Source: DASZBX01 sp035943635 (lineage in GTDB: Bacteria; Actinomycetota; Actinomycetes; Streptomycetales; Catenulisporaceae). Taken from it: DNA of 64,000 nt. Shown here piece by piece: positions 1-9,026 of this stretch (positions within the stretch are counted from its first letter, which is position 1; each line of letters opens with the position of its first letter). Made by a program: the position numbers and the translations under genes. Under the pieces are notes generated by a model. That model was not told where the DNA came from. It worked only from the letters and a program-made list of their open reading frames with translations, and did not search any database. The stretch is from the NCBI GenBank assembly GCA_035943635.1, contig DASZBX010000105.1, positions 244,083 through 308,082 on the forward strand. The letters are read 5' to 3'.

Positions 1-2
1 AG

Positions 3-1667
3 GACTACCTGTCCCAGGGCGAGGCCGAGAAGCTGTTCGCCCCGGCCCTGTCCACGGTCGACGCCGTCGACGCGGCCCTGCGCGGCGCGGGCCTGACCCC
101 GGGCGCCGCGGCCGGGGACGACCTGGCCATCCCGGTCACCGCCACCCTCGGCCAGCTCAAGGCGGCCTTCGGGGTCGGCTTCGCCGGGTACCGGCTGCAG
201 GGCGGGCGCGCCGCGTTCGGCGCCACCTCCGTGCCCAAGGTCGACGGCACCGTGGCCGCGGACATCTCCGGGATCGTCGGCCTGAACGACTTCGCGGTGC
301 CGACCGCGAACATCGCGAACAAGGGCAAGGCGATACCCGGCGCGTTGCCCGCGACGAGCGCGGCGAAGACCGCGCCCTCGCACTCCGCGCCGACGATGTG
401 CTCCGCGTTCACCGACTCGATCAACTCGTATCTCGAGTCGGGTGAAGGGATTCCGGCCGTCGACGCCGGGGACTACTACTCGCCGTCCGCGATATCCACC
501 GCCTACGGCACCGCGGCCCAGCTGGCCGCCGGGGACAACGGATCCAAGGTCACCGTGGGCGTGCTGGAGTGGGAGGCGGTCAGCCCCGCGGCGCTGTCCG
601 TCTACCAGAGCTGCCTGGGTCTGAACAACAAGATCAGCTACGTGAACACCGACGGCGGCCCGGTCGAGCTGCCGACCGCGGACAACGGCGTGGGCTACGA
701 GTCCTCGCTCGACATCGAGGACATCGCGAGCATCGCGCCCGGCGCCTCGATCGTCGACTACCAGGGCCTGGACGCCGACAACCCGGCCTTCACCGACGCC
801 GACTGGCTGGACACGTTCACCAGGGCCGTCACCGACGACAAGGCGAGCGTGCTGTCGATCTCCTGGGGTGAGTGCGAGGCGCAGACCGACACGACCACCC
901 GGTCCGGGGAGACCACCGACTTCGAACTGGCCGCGGTCCAGGGCCAGAGCGTGTTCGTCGCCTCCGGAGACGACGGCTCCACCGACTGCGAGGACGCGGA
1001 CGGCAACCCGCTGCTCGGCCTGGCCGTGGACGACCCGGGCGTGAACCCGTGGGTGACGGACGTCGGCGGCACCTACATGCAGGGCAAGACCTCGCCGAAG
1101 ATCAGCGTGTGGAACGACTCCACCTACGTCATCGGCGGCGTGCCCGGCACGGCCGGCGGCGCGGGCGGCGGCGGCGTGGCCACGGACTTCCAGCTGTCCG
1201 GGTTCGGCGACTACCAGTCCGGATTCAAGGCCCTGGGTTACGCGGACGGCTGTGGCGCGAAGTACGGCGCAGCCTGCCGGCAGGTCCCGGACGTGACCGC
1301 GATCGCCGACTGGCGGGCCGGATTCCCGCAGATCAACTACGCGGACAGCAGCGGCTTCTACTCGCTGGTGGACGGCGGCACCAGCCTGGCCGCCCCGACC
1401 ATGGCCGGGATCACGGCCCTGGCCGACGCCAGCGGGAGCTGCCGGGCGTACGGCGCGGTCGGCTTCGCCAACCCGGCCCTGTACGACCTGGCCCGCAACC
1501 CGCGCACGTACGCGAACGACTTCAGCGATGTGAAGGTCGGCGACAACGACTACACGACCAGCGGGTACACCGGCGGCGACTACGAGTCGACCCCCGGCTA
1601 CGACCTGGCCTCGGGCCTCGGCTCGCCGAAGGCCGCAACCCTGATCCCGTCGCTGTGCGGACGCTGA
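3..1667 (+). CDS. S53 family (sedolisin/kumamolisin) serine-carboxyl peptidase, 5' end missing
   Basis: Secreted acid-active endopeptidase. The open frame enters from the left edge at base 3, so signal peptide and most of the pro-domain lie outside; the first ~75 residues read as the end of a pro-kumamolisin domain. The catalytic Glu and Asp sit four residues apart in YESSLDIED, as in sedolisins. The Ser is in GGTSLAAPT, and the oxyanion Asp is probably in VASGDDGS. The C-terminus (NDFSDVKVGDND, then GYDLASGLGSP) is the usual calcium-binding end of S53 enzymes. The GSGAGGGG-like segment near base 1150 is a normal family loop. A strong hairpin follows the stop, so the gene is intact at its 3' end. 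Family assignment is firm; specificity cannot be read. Confidence 0.93.
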   Translation, partial: DYLSQGEAEKLFAPALSTVDAVDAALRGAGLTPGAAAGDDLAIPVTATLGQLKAAFGVGFAGYRLQGGRAAFGATSVPKVDGTVAADISGIVGLNDFAVPTANIANKGKAIPGALPATSAAKTAPSHSAPTMCSAFTDSINSYLESGEGIPAVDAGDYYSPSAISTAYGTAAQLAAGDNGSKVTVGVLEWEAVSPAALSVYQSCLGLNNKISYVNTDGGPVELPTADNGVGYESSLDIEDIASIAPGASIVDYQGLDADNPAFTDADWLDTFTRAVTDDKASVLSISWGECEAQTDTTTRSGETTDFELAAVQGQSVFVASGDDGSTDCEDADGNPLLGLAVDDPGVNPWVTDVGGTYMQGKTSPKISVWNDSTYVIGGVPGTAGGAGGGGVATDFQLSGFGDYQSGFKALGYADGCGAKYGAACRQVPDVTAIADWRAGFPQINYADSSGFYSLVDGGTSLAAPTMAGITALADASGSCRAYGAVGFANPALYDLARNPRTYANDFSDVKVGDNDYTTSGYTGGDYESTPGYDLASGLGSPKAATLIPSLCGR

Positions 1668-1688
1668 TCGCAGACAGCTGATGGAGTG

Positions 1689-1739
1689 CACGAAGGCCCC
1701 GCCCCCGCGCGAATCCGTTGCGGGTGCGGGGCCTTCGTG
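1689..1739. terminator. Bidirectional hairpin terminator between convergent genes
   Basis: Twenty-base arms at 1689-1708 and 1720-1739 pair with one mismatch around an 11-base loop. It lies between the S53 peptidase stop (1667) and the cupin gene stop on the other strand (1749), so it can serve both transcripts. There is no U-tract, which is common for actinobacterial hairpins. Confidence 0.8.
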
Positions 1740-1748
1740 TCGCAGGGC

Positions 1749-2144
1749 TCAGCCGAGCTCGCGTCCGGTGGAGACCGGGATGTGGTCCGGCAACTCGCCC
1801 TCGTGCGAGTCGCCGGTGTTCACGGTGCCGCGCGGCTCGAACATCAGGATCGAGCCGCCCGGCGAGGACGGCTTGTGCGCGACACCCCGCGGCACGACGA
1901 AGGTGTCGCCCTGCCGCAGGACCACCGTGCGCTCCGTGCCGTCCTCGCCGCGCAGGCTGACGTCGAACCGGCCGTCGAGCACGAGGAAGAACTCGTCGGT
2001 GTCCTCGTGCGTGTGCCAGACGTGCTCGCCGAGCGTGCGGGCGATCTTGACGTCGTAGTCGTTGACCCGGTTGACGATCCGCGGGTCGTAGATCTCCTCG
2101 ATCCGGGCCAGGGCGTCGGTCAGGTTGACCGGTTCGTCAGTCAT
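1749..2144 (-). CDS. Small cupin-domain protein
   Basis: 131-residue single-domain cupin. The metal-binding motif is visible as HVWHTHEDTDEFFLVLDGRFDV followed by GDTFVVPRGVAHKP, giving the His-His-Glu and later His ligands of cupin motifs 1 and 2. The start is the ATG at 2142-2144; the longer upstream frame gives arginine-rich nonsense. Its ATG overlaps the TGA of the short upstream reading frame (2141-2494) as ATGA, so coupling is possible. A second cupin gene lies just upstream on the same strand. No substrate can be inferred; small cupins include isomerases, dioxygenases and sugar-binding proteins. Confidence 0.85.
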   Translation of the reverse strand: MTDEPVNLTDALARIEEIYDPRIVNRVNDYDVKIARTLGEHVWHTHEDTDEFFLVLDGRFDVSLRGEDGTERTVVLRQGDTFVVPRGVAHKPSSPGGSILMFEPRGTVNTGDSHEGELPDHIPVSTGRELG

Positions 2145-2494
2145 GATCCGATTATCCGCCGCCCCGGCCCCGGGACACAGCCCGGGCTCAGTTGGCGGTC
2201 CAGACCCGGGATCTCCGTGAAGTTGCCGTCCCCGAAGGCGGTGACGGCCCCGCTGCTCCAAGTGGAACCCGAAGCCGGACTCTTGCCGTAGAACTCCACC
2301 CGGCCGCTGTCGTCGTTGGTCGCCAACGCCAGGTATCCGCTCGGCTGGGCGGCGATCACCAGGTCGGCCGGGAGCGCGTATCCGGAGTCCACCGCGCACG
2401 AGTCGTACGACCACGAGGTGGACCCGAACGCCGCGGTATAGGTGCTGACGCACTGGCCGTCCCAGAAGTCCAGGAAACCATGTATGTTGCGCAA
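2141..2494 (-). pseudogene. Orphan coding-like fragment between two cupin genes
   Basis: About 117 residues with protein-like composition (aromatic and Gly/Ser-rich, e.g. FLDFWDGQCVSTYTAAF and GRVEFYGKS), unlike the arginine-rich shadows around it. The frame has no convincing start: a TTG at 2494 is possible, but the frame continues antisense into the upstream cupin. Its TGA overlaps the ATG of the downstream cupin. It may be a decayed extracellular domain or a small gene with a non-ATG start. I do not recognise a family. Confidence 0.3.
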
Positions 2495-2526
2495 GGCGAC
2501 GGACCGAGCGGTGGTGAAACCTGTTG

Positions 2527-3015
2527 CTAGTGCTCGGAGAGGAACTCGGTGGCGGGCGTGGTGGCGTAGCGGCTCATCACCTCGATCGTGTCCTCGGGGG
2601 TCATTCCCGGACCGTCGGCGATCATCTTCTTCAGGTCGCGGAAGTACTGTACGTACAGGTCCGGCGTGAAGGTGTTGAGCAGCACGGCCGGTTCGTCGCC
2701 GGGGTTGGCGAAGGTGTGCGGGGCGCCGGGCGGGACCATGACGAGCGTGCCCTTCTCGGCGAGGTGGCGGGTGTGCCCGACGGTGAACTCGACCGTGCCG
2801 GAGACGACGTAGAAACCCTCGTCGTGCTGGGCGTGCCGGTGTTGCAGCGGCCCGGCGGTGTGCGGGGCGAGGGTGATCTCGCCGATCCCGAGCCGGTGCG
2901 CGGTGGTGCCGCCGTCCTCGAGGATGCGCATCTGCGTGGTACCCAGCCGGAGTGTCTCGCCGCCGGTCGGCCCGACCACGGAAACCTCGGTCACCGGAAA
3001 CTCGCCCTCGTCCAC
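2527..3015 (-). CDS. Cupin-domain protein, TetR-linked
   Basis: 162-residue cupin with both motifs: PLQHRHAQHDEGFYVVSGTVEF supplies the His-His-Glu set, and GTLVMVPPGAPHTFANPGDE the last His. The start is GTG 3013-3015, preceded by an AGGAG-like site about nine bases upstream; there is no ATG. It is transcribed divergently from the TetR gene at 3150. Two near-identical palindromes lie in the 134-base gap, the first only 20 bases upstream of this start, so TetR control is likely. Function unknown; similar proteins are often annotated as quercetinase-like or polyketide-type cupins, which the sequence does not prove. Confidence 0.87.
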   Translation of the reverse strand: MDEGEFPVTEVSVVGPTGGETLRLGTTQMRILEDGGTTAHRLGIGEITLAPHTAGPLQHRHAQHDEGFYVVSGTVEFTVGHTRHLAEKGTLVMVPPGAPHTFANPGDEPAVLLNTFTPDLYVQYFRDLKKMIADGPGMTPEDTIEVMSRYATTPATEFLSEH

Positions 3016-3035
3016 TTCCTGCTCCTCTGCATTTG

Positions 3036-3051
3036 TGAGAGTTAACTCTCA
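3036..3051. promoter_or_regulatory. Palindromic operator copy 1 (TetR site)
   Basis: Perfect 16-base palindrome TGAGAGTTAACTCTCA in the divergent cupin/tetR promoter region, directly upstream of the cupin ribosome-binding site. Confidence 0.75.
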
Positions 3052-3078
3052 TAAGGACAAGGATGCGCCCGGTCATGA

Positions 3079-3094
3079 TGAAAGTCAACTCTCA
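3079..3094. promoter_or_regulatory. Operator copy 2 (TetR site)
   Basis: TGAAAGTCAACTCTCA differs from copy 1 at only two positions. Centre-to-centre spacing is 43 bases, about four helical turns, so both sites lie on one DNA face. It is placed to repress the tetR promoter. Confidence 0.7.
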
Positions 3095-3149
3095 CGAATG
3101 GGGTTCAGCCTGCTAAACTGCTGAAGATAGCGGACCAGAGGAGCGGGCC

Positions 3150-3782
3150 ATGACGCAGTGGGGCGACGACGCGGCCATGAACACGGGCCGCAGCAACCAG
3201 AAGTGGCGCACCCGCACGGCGATCGTCCAGGCCACCCGCGAACTCATCCGCTCCGGCAGCGACCTGACCATGCCCGAGGTCGCCCGCGCGGCCCTGGTCG
3301 CCGAGGCCACCGCGTACCGGTACTTCCCCGACCTGGTCTCCCTGCTGACCGAGGCGATGGCCGACCTGTGGCCCGCGCCCGAGGTCGCGCTCGAACCCGT
3401 TGCGGGCTCCACGGATCCGGTCGAACGGGTCGCCTTCGCCGCCGAGTACCTCCTGCGCGGCGTGATCACCTACCAGGGCGCCGTCCGCGCCATGATCGCC
3501 GGCACGGTCACCCGCCCCGCGGCCGCCGCCACCCGCCCGGGCTACCGCTTCGGCCTGATCGACCACGCCCTCGCGCCGCTCGAAGCCGGCCTGGCGGTGC
3601 GCAACCCCGAGGCGTTCGCCCAGCTCAAGCGCGACCTGGCCGTGGTCGTCGCCGCCGAGGCGCTATACGGCCTGACCGACCTGTGCGGCCTCGCGCCCGA
3701 CGAGGCGTTGGTGAGCATCGTGCGGACCGCGATGACGTTGACCGAGGCCGCGATCCGCGCGGACGCGGCGGGCAACGGCTGA
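3150..3782 (+). CDS. TetR/AcrR family transcriptional regulator
   Basis: 210 residues. The N-terminal helix-turn-helix reads TIVQATRELIRSG (as AIVQATRELIRSG) then MPEVARAALVAEATAYRYFP, the usual TetR recognition helix ending in Tyr-Phe. The C-terminal ligand domain is all-helical and alanine-rich. A GAGGAG site precedes the ATG at 3150; a second in-frame ATG at 3177 is less well placed. Being divergent from the cupin gene and sharing its operators, it most likely represses both itself and the cupin. The ligand is unknown. Confidence 0.9.
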   Translation: MTQWGDDAAMNTGRSNQKWRTRTAIVQATRELIRSGSDLTMPEVARAALVAEATAYRYFPDLVSLLTEAMADLWPAPEVALEPVAGSTDPVERVAFAAEYLLRGVITYQGAVRAMIAGTVTRPAAAATRPGYRFGLIDHALAPLEAGLAVRNPEAFAQLKRDLAVVVAAEALYGLTDLCGLAPDEALVSIVRTAMTLTEAAIRADAAGNG

Positions 3783-3803
3783 AATGACCCCGCCGAATCA
3801 GGG

Positions 3804-6800
3804 TCAGTACACATCCCGGGCGTAGCGCCTGTCGGCTGACAGTTGTTTGACATACGCGGCGGCCGCGTCTGGTTCGAGGCCGCCGTGCAGGGCGGCGATG
3901 TCGCGCAGGGCCTGGTCGACGTCCTTCGCCATCCGGCTGGCGTCGCCGCAGACGTAGAAGTGCGCGCCCTTCTGCAGCCATGACCACACGTGCGCGCTGC
4001 TCTCCCGCATCCGGTCCTGCACGTAGACTTTGGCGCGCTGGTCCCGGGAGAACGCCAGGTCCAGCCGCTCCAGCGTGCCGTGCCGGTGCAGCGCGTCGAG
4101 CTCGTCGCGGTAGTAGAAGTCGGTGGCCTGGCGCTGCTCGCCGAAGAACAGCCAGTTCGGGCCGTGGTGCCCGCGGGCCCGGCGCTCCTCCAGGAAGCCC
4201 AGGAACGGCGCGACGCCCGTCCCCGGCCCGACCATGATCATCGGTGTCGCGGGGTCGACCGGCGGCCGGAAGTGCGCCTGCCGCTGCACGAACACGCCGA
4301 CCGGGTTCCCCTCCGGCGCATCCGCGAGGTAGGTCGAGGCCACGCCCTTGCGCCCGCGCCCGCCGCGGCCCTCGTACCGCTGCACCGAGACGGTCAGCCG
4401 GACCTCGCGCGGATCGGCCAGCGGGCTGGAGGAGATCGAGTACAGCCGCGGCTGCAACCGCCCGAGCAGCTCCGCCCACTCCTGCGCGGCCAGGCGCACC
4501 GGCAGCTCGCCCGCGACGTCCACGGCCTGCCGGCCCCAGGCCCACTTGGCCAGCTCGCCCTTGTTGTCCGGGCGCAGCAGGCGTTTGAGGTCGCGGTCGT
4601 GCTCGGCCGCGGCGCGCAGCAGATCGGCGCCGATCCGGGTGATGTCCAGGTACCGGGACAGGGCCTGGGCGAACGTCAGGGTGCCCGTGCCGGAGACCGA
4701 CACCTCGGCGTCGGCGGGCAGGCCGGTCGTCTCCAGCCACTCGGCGACCAGGTCGGGGCAGTTGACCGGCCAGACGCCGAGCGCGTCACCGGCCTCGTAG
4801 ACGAGTTCGCCGCCGCCGGTGTCGAAGGTGAACTGCCGCACCTCCTTGGTCGCGCCGGGCAGGCTGAGCAGCTTGTTGCCGATCAGGTGGGAGGTGAAGG
4901 GGTGGGCTTTGGTCGGCCGGGCCAGGGCGGTGGCCGGGGCGGGCGAGCGGGTTGGGCTAGTCGAACCGGTCGGACGTGTCGAGCTGATCGAAGGTGTCGA
5001 GCCGGTCGGGCGTGCCGTGCCGATCGAGCCGGATGCACCGACCGGGCCTGATCCGGTTGGCGGGCTTGCGGATTCGAGCGATCCGCCTGATTCGGCCGAT
5101 CTCCCCGGATCACCCGCGGCCGAGGTGCTTTTCAGCACGCTGAGAACGGTGTCGAGCCAGTTCTGCGCGGGGTGTTCGAAGTCCGGCCCGCAGTCGACCC
5201 GGGGCAGCAGGCGTTCGGCGCCGAGTTCGGCCAGCCGCTCGTCCAGCCGGCGCCCGTGCCCGCAGAAGTCGTCGTAGTTCGAGTCGCCCAGCGCGAGCAC
5301 CGCGTACCGGACGTCCTGCACGTGCGCCTGCTCGGCGGCGGCCAGCCACTGCCAGAAGTCGGCGCCGTTGTCGGGGGAGTCGCCGTCGCCGAAGGTGCTG
5401 GTGATGATCAGGCAGTCCGTCCCGGGTTGCAGCGACTCGAGCGGGGCCTCGGCCATGCTGCGCAGCGAGACCCGTTGCCCGGCCTCGGAAAGCCGGCTGC
5501 CGACGTTGCCCGCGACCTCCTCGGCGTTGCCGGTCTGCGAGGCCCACAGGACGACCACCTCGCGCGTCGGCGGGCCGTCGCCGCCGCGCGGTGCCGAGGC
5601 CGAGGACGCCGCCCCTGCCGCCGCCGAAGACCCGGCCCGGCTGGGCGCCCGGGAGAACATCCCGGCGAGCACTCCGTTGACCCACAAGGCGTTCTCCGCG
5701 GCGAACGGCGCGTCCGCAGGCAGCACCGGCACCGCGGGGCTGTCGACTCCCGCCGACGCCATCCCGGTCAGGAACCCGGCCAGGTACTGCTTTTCGTTGT
5801 CGGCCAAGGAGATCGGCGTCCGCGGAACGTCGAAGATCCCTGCCAGAGCCGCTATCGCAGAGCCCTCAACAGGCTTGGCCGCGACCTCAGCAGTCGCCTC
5901 GGCAGCGGGCGAAGCCCCCGATGCATCCGTAGCCTGATTCGCCACGACCGGCGCCTTGCTCAACGCCACCGCGCAGACCTTGAACTCGGGTTGGAAGGAA
6001 ATCGGGTCGACCGCGTCGTTGGTCACCGCGTTCACGCTCAGGTACACGCCGAACAGGTCGTTCCAGTGGAACGGCGCGAAGCAGTCGCCCGGTCGGACCC
6101 GATCGGTGACCACCGTGGGCAGGACCGCGCGCCCGCGCCGGGAGGCGACCAGCACCGGATCGCCGTCGACCACGCCCAGTGCGGCCGCGTCGGCCGGGTG
6201 CACCTCCACGAACGGCCCCGGATTGAGCTTGGTGAGCTTGGATATCTTGCCGGTCTTGGTCAGCGTGTGCCACTGATGCTGCAACCGCCCGGTGTTCAGC
6301 ACGAACGGGAAATCGTCGTCCGGCAGCTCGGCCGCGGGCAGGTGCGGACGACCGAAGAACATCGCGCGGCCACTCGCGGTCGGGAAGGCCAGCCGGGGCC
6401 GGGTCCCGTCCGGGCGTTCCAGCAGGGTCTGGCTGATCCCGTCGTTGAGGTACCGGATCGGGTTGCGGTCCGGGCCGTCCGGGTCCGGGCTCGGCCACTG
6501 CACCGGGGTCCGGCGCAGCCGCTCGTAGGTGACCCCGCGCAGATCCCAGCCGGTCTTGGGGTTCCAGGCCCGCTTGAGTTCCTCGAACACCTCCTCGGCG
6601 CTCGCATACGTGAACCCGTCGGCGAAGCCCATCGCGCAGGCCACGCGGGCGATGATCTGCCAGTCCGGCTGCGCCTGGCCGGGCGGGTCGATCACCCGCC
6701 GGACCAGGGTGAGGGTGCGCTCGGAGTTGATCGTCACGCCCTCGGACTCGGCCCACAGCGCCGCGGGCAGCGCGATGTCGGCGTAGGCGTTGGTCTCGGT

Positions 6801-8129
6801 CTCGGCGAAGACGTCCTGCGCGATCACCAGCTCGGCGGTCTCCAGGCCCTCGATCACGGTCCTGCGGTTGGCGACCGAGGCCACCGGGTTCGTGCAGATG
6901 ATCCAGCAGGCCTTGATCCGCCCGGCGGCCATCTGCTCGAACATCTCGACCGTGCCCTTGCCCACCTCGGTGCGCAGGGTGTCCGCGGGCAGGCCCCACA
7001 GGTCCTCGATGAACGCGCGTTCCTGCGGCACCAGCACCGACCGCTGCCCGGGCAGGCCCGGCCCCAGGTAGCCCATCTCGCGCCCGCCCATGGCGTTCGG
7101 CTGCCCGGTCAACGAGAACGGCCCGCTGCCCGGCCGGCAGATCGCGCCGGTGGCCAGATGCAGGTTGACCAGGGCATTCGTGTTCCACGTGCCGTGGGTA
7201 GACTGGTTCAGGCCCATGGTCCAGCAGCTCATCCACTCGCCGGACTCGCCGATCCACTGCGCCGCCCGACGGATGTCCGGTTCCGGGATGCCGGTGATCT
7301 CGGCGACCGTCGCGGGCGGGTAGTCGGCCAGGAACGCCGGCATCTGCTCCCAGCCCTCGGTGTGCTCGGCGATGAACTGCGGGTCGATGTGCCCGTTCTC
7401 CAGCAGCAGGTGCAGCAGGCCGTTGAGCAGGGCCAGGTCGGTGCCCGGTTTGATCTGCAGGAACAGGTCGGCCTTGTCCGCGGTGGCGCTGCGCCGCGGG
7501 TCCACGACGATCAGCTTCGCGCCCGCCTTCTGCCGGTCCAGCAGCCGCAGGAACAGGATCGGATGGCAGTCGGCCATGTTCGAACCGATCACGAAGAACA
7601 GGTCCGCGTGCTCGAAATCCTGGTAGGACCCGGGCGGGCCGTCCGCGCCCAGGGACAGCTTGTAGCCGCTGCCCGCGCTGGCCATGCACAACCGCGAGTT
7701 CGACTCGATCTGGTTGGTCCGCACGAACCCCTTGGCCAGCTTGTTCGCCAGGTACTGCGCCTCCAGCGACATCTGCCCGGAGACGTAGAAGGCCAGGGCG
7801 TCCGGGCCGTGCTCGTCCAGGATCGCCCGCAGCCGCCGCGCGGTCTCGGCGACCGCCTCGTCCATCCCGACCGGCGACGGCCCGCCGCCGCGGTCGGCGC
7901 GTACCAGCGGGTCGGTCAGCCGTCCCGGCGCGGCCAGCATGTCGGCGCTGGTCGCGCCCTTCGTGCACAGCCGGCCGCGGTTCGCCGGATGCTCCTTGTC
8001 CCCGGAGGCCTTGGCCACGGTCCGGCGGCCGTCCGGCCCGGTGGCCACGTCGAGCACCATGCCGCAGCCGACCCCGCAGTAGGAGCACACCGTGCGCACC
8101 CGGTCCACCTCGGCGAGCAGATCCGGCAA
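3804..8129 (-). CDS. Assimilatory nitrate reductase fused to CysJ-like diflavin reductase
   Basis: 1441 residues joining electron source and catalytic site in one chain; the expected reaction is NAD(P)H-dependent nitrate to nitrite in the cytoplasm. Residues ~13-60 carry the [4Fe-4S] site (CSYCGVGC, later RLCTKG). The bis-MGD molybdopterin domains run to ~710. A short segment resembling the start of sulfite reductase flavoproteins precedes a flavodoxin domain near 856 (ASQTGNAEEVA), then the FAD/NADPH reductase with RLYSISSS, GPGTGVAPFLGF and CGDASRMAKDV. A low-complexity linker with repeated RPTGST lies at ~1006-1076. The start is TTG 8127-8129 with GGGGAG six bases upstream. No nitrite reductase or nitrate transporter gene is beside it. 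Confidence 0.93.
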   Translation of the reverse strand: MPDLLAEVDRVRTVCSYCGVGCGMVLDVATGPDGRRTVAKASGDKEHPANRGRLCTKGATSADMLAAPGRLTDPLVRADRGGGPSPVGMDEAVAETARRLRAILDEHGPDALAFYVSGQMSLEAQYLANKLAKGFVRTNQIESNSRLCMASAGSGYKLSLGADGPPGSYQDFEHADLFFVIGSNMADCHPILFLRLLDRQKAGAKLIVVDPRRSATADKADLFLQIKPGTDLALLNGLLHLLLENGHIDPQFIAEHTEGWEQMPAFLADYPPATVAEITGIPEPDIRRAAQWIGESGEWMSCWTMGLNQSTHGTWNTNALVNLHLATGAICRPGSGPFSLTGQPNAMGGREMGYLGPGLPGQRSVLVPQERAFIEDLWGLPADTLRTEVGKGTVEMFEQMAAGRIKACWIICTNPVASVANRRTVIEGLETAELVIAQDVFAETETNAYADIALPAALWAESEGVTINSERTLTLVRRVIDPPGQAQPDWQIIARVACAMGFADGFTYASAEEVFEELKRAWNPKTGWDLRGVTYERLRRTPVQWPSPDPDGPDRNPIRYLNDGISQTLLERPDGTRPRLAFPTASGRAMFFGRPHLPAAELPDDDFPFVLNTGRLQHQWHTLTKTGKISKLTKLNPGPFVEVHPADAAALGVVDGDPVLVASRRGRAVLPTVVTDRVRPGDCFAPFHWNDLFGVYLSVNAVTNDAVDPISFQPEFKVCAVALSKAPVVANQATDASGASPAAEATAEVAAKPVEGSAIAALAGIFDVPRTPISLADNEKQYLAGFLTGMASAGVDSPAVPVLPADAPFAAENALWVNGVLAGMFSRAPSRAGSSAAAGAASSASAPRGGDGPPTREVVVLWASQTGNAEEVAGNVGSRLSEAGQRVSLRSMAEAPLESLQPGTDCLIITSTFGDGDSPDNGADFWQWLAAAEQAHVQDVRYAVLALGDSNYDDFCGHGRRLDERLAELGAERLLPRVDCGPDFEHPAQNWLDTVLSVLKSTSAAGDPGRSAESGGSLESASPPTGSGPVGASGSIGTARPTGSTPSISSTRPTGSTSPTRSPAPATALARPTKAHPFTSHLIGNKLLSLPGATKEVRQFTFDTGGGELVYEAGDALGVWPVNCPDLVAEWLETTGLPADAEVSVSGTGTLTFAQALSRYLDITRIGADLLRAAAEHDRDLKRLLRPDNKGELAKWAWGRQAVDVAGELPVRLAAQEWAELLGRLQPRLYSISSSPLADPREVRLTVSVQRYEGRGGRGRKGVASTYLADAPEGNPVGVFVQRQAHFRPPVDPATPMIMVGPGTGVAPFLGFLEERRARGHHGPNWLFFGEQRQATDFYYRDELDALHRHGTLERLDLAFSRDQRAKVYVQDRMRESSAHVWSWLQKGAHFYVCGDASRMAKDVDQALRDIAALHGGLEPDAAAAYVKQLSADRRYARDVY

Positions 8130-8462
8130 GGCTGGCTCCCCTCATGGTCACCGGCAGGGCTCTTCCCGCCATCGACGACGCTAGGAACCCGCGGTTGCAC
8201 GGCCGTGTCCAACACCGCCACCGAACGGTTACGGCCGACGCACAAGCGATCGAGGCCGCTGTGACTTCGCTGACCAGCGGGACGGATGGGGTTCGGTCCC
8301 GGCCCGGCCGGTGACGGCCCGGTTTCCGGCCGGGACCGGGCCGCCCGGGCCGCGGGGCGTCACTCGGATGCAGTCGCCGCCCGCGCCGACCCGGTCGGGC
8401 TGCGGCAGCATGAAGCCGTAGCCCGCCGACCCGCGAGCCGTCCGCCAACCTGGGGAGATGCG
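8130..8462. other. Non-coding gap with GC-rich inverted repeat
   Basis: Divergent gap between the nitrate reductase and the MMPL remnant. It holds a perfect 11-base inverted repeat (CGGTCCCGGCC at 8294-8304, complement at 8328-8338) inside a very GC-rich stretch. I see no convincing gene; the open frames here are arginine/proline-rich shadows. Confidence 0.5.
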
Positions 8463-8987
8463 ATGCCCTCGCCGAAGGACGAACGGACCGGTTCCGGCAG
8501 CTCCGGCACCGCACTCCTGGAACGGCCCCGGACCAAGCGCGCGATCCTGCGCACGCTCGGCGAGACCTGCGCGCGTCGGCCGGTCGTGGTCATCCTGCTC
8601 TGGCAGGGCGTGGGGATCGACTACGAGGTGTTCCTGCTCTCACGCGTGCACGAGGCGTGGATGCGCACCCATGACAGCAAGGGCAGCGTCGCGCACGGCC
8701 TGGAGATCACGGCCCGGGTGATCACGTGCGCCGCGCTCATCATGGTCAGCGTGTTCGCGGCGTTCCTGCTCGGCGACGACATCGTGGTCAAGATGCTCGG
8801 GCTCGGGCTGGCCGTGAGCGTGCTGGTCGACGCCACGATCGTGCGGCTGCTGCTGGTGCCCGCGGTCATGACGCTGCTCGGGCCCCGCGCCTGGTGGCCG
8901 CCGCGCCGGCTCGACCGGATCCTGCCGCACATCGACTCGGAGGGCGACTCCGTGGACCTGTCCGCACCCGGATACGAACACGTATAG
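8463..8987 (+). pseudogene. MMPL-type transporter remnant with large in-frame internal deletion
   Basis: 174 residues. The first ~40 read like the N-terminus of an MMPL/RND drug or lipid transporter (LRTLGETCARRPVVVILLW). The chain then jumps straight to the C-terminal membrane block (GVGIDYEVFLLSRVHEAW, later VSVFAAFLLGDD and RLLLVPAVMTLLG). Intact family members are about 700 residues, so some 500 residues between the first helix and the GxxxDY segment are missing, with frame kept. The result has only about three membrane segments and cannot be a working RND pump. It has an ATG and an intact stop, so it may still be translated. Confidence 0.8.
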
Positions 8988-9026
8988 GCGTGGTCTGATC
9001 CGTCCCGGCGTGAAGGAAGGAGCCTG

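Noticed and set aside
4900..5110. CRISPR-like or tandem DNA repeat
   Set aside because: The repeats code for RPTGST units of a protein hinge, vary in spacing and have no spacers.
5172..8264. 1030-residue plus-strand open frame
   Set aside because: Antisense shadow of the nitrate reductase; composition is Arg/Gly/Val/His-rich with no domains.
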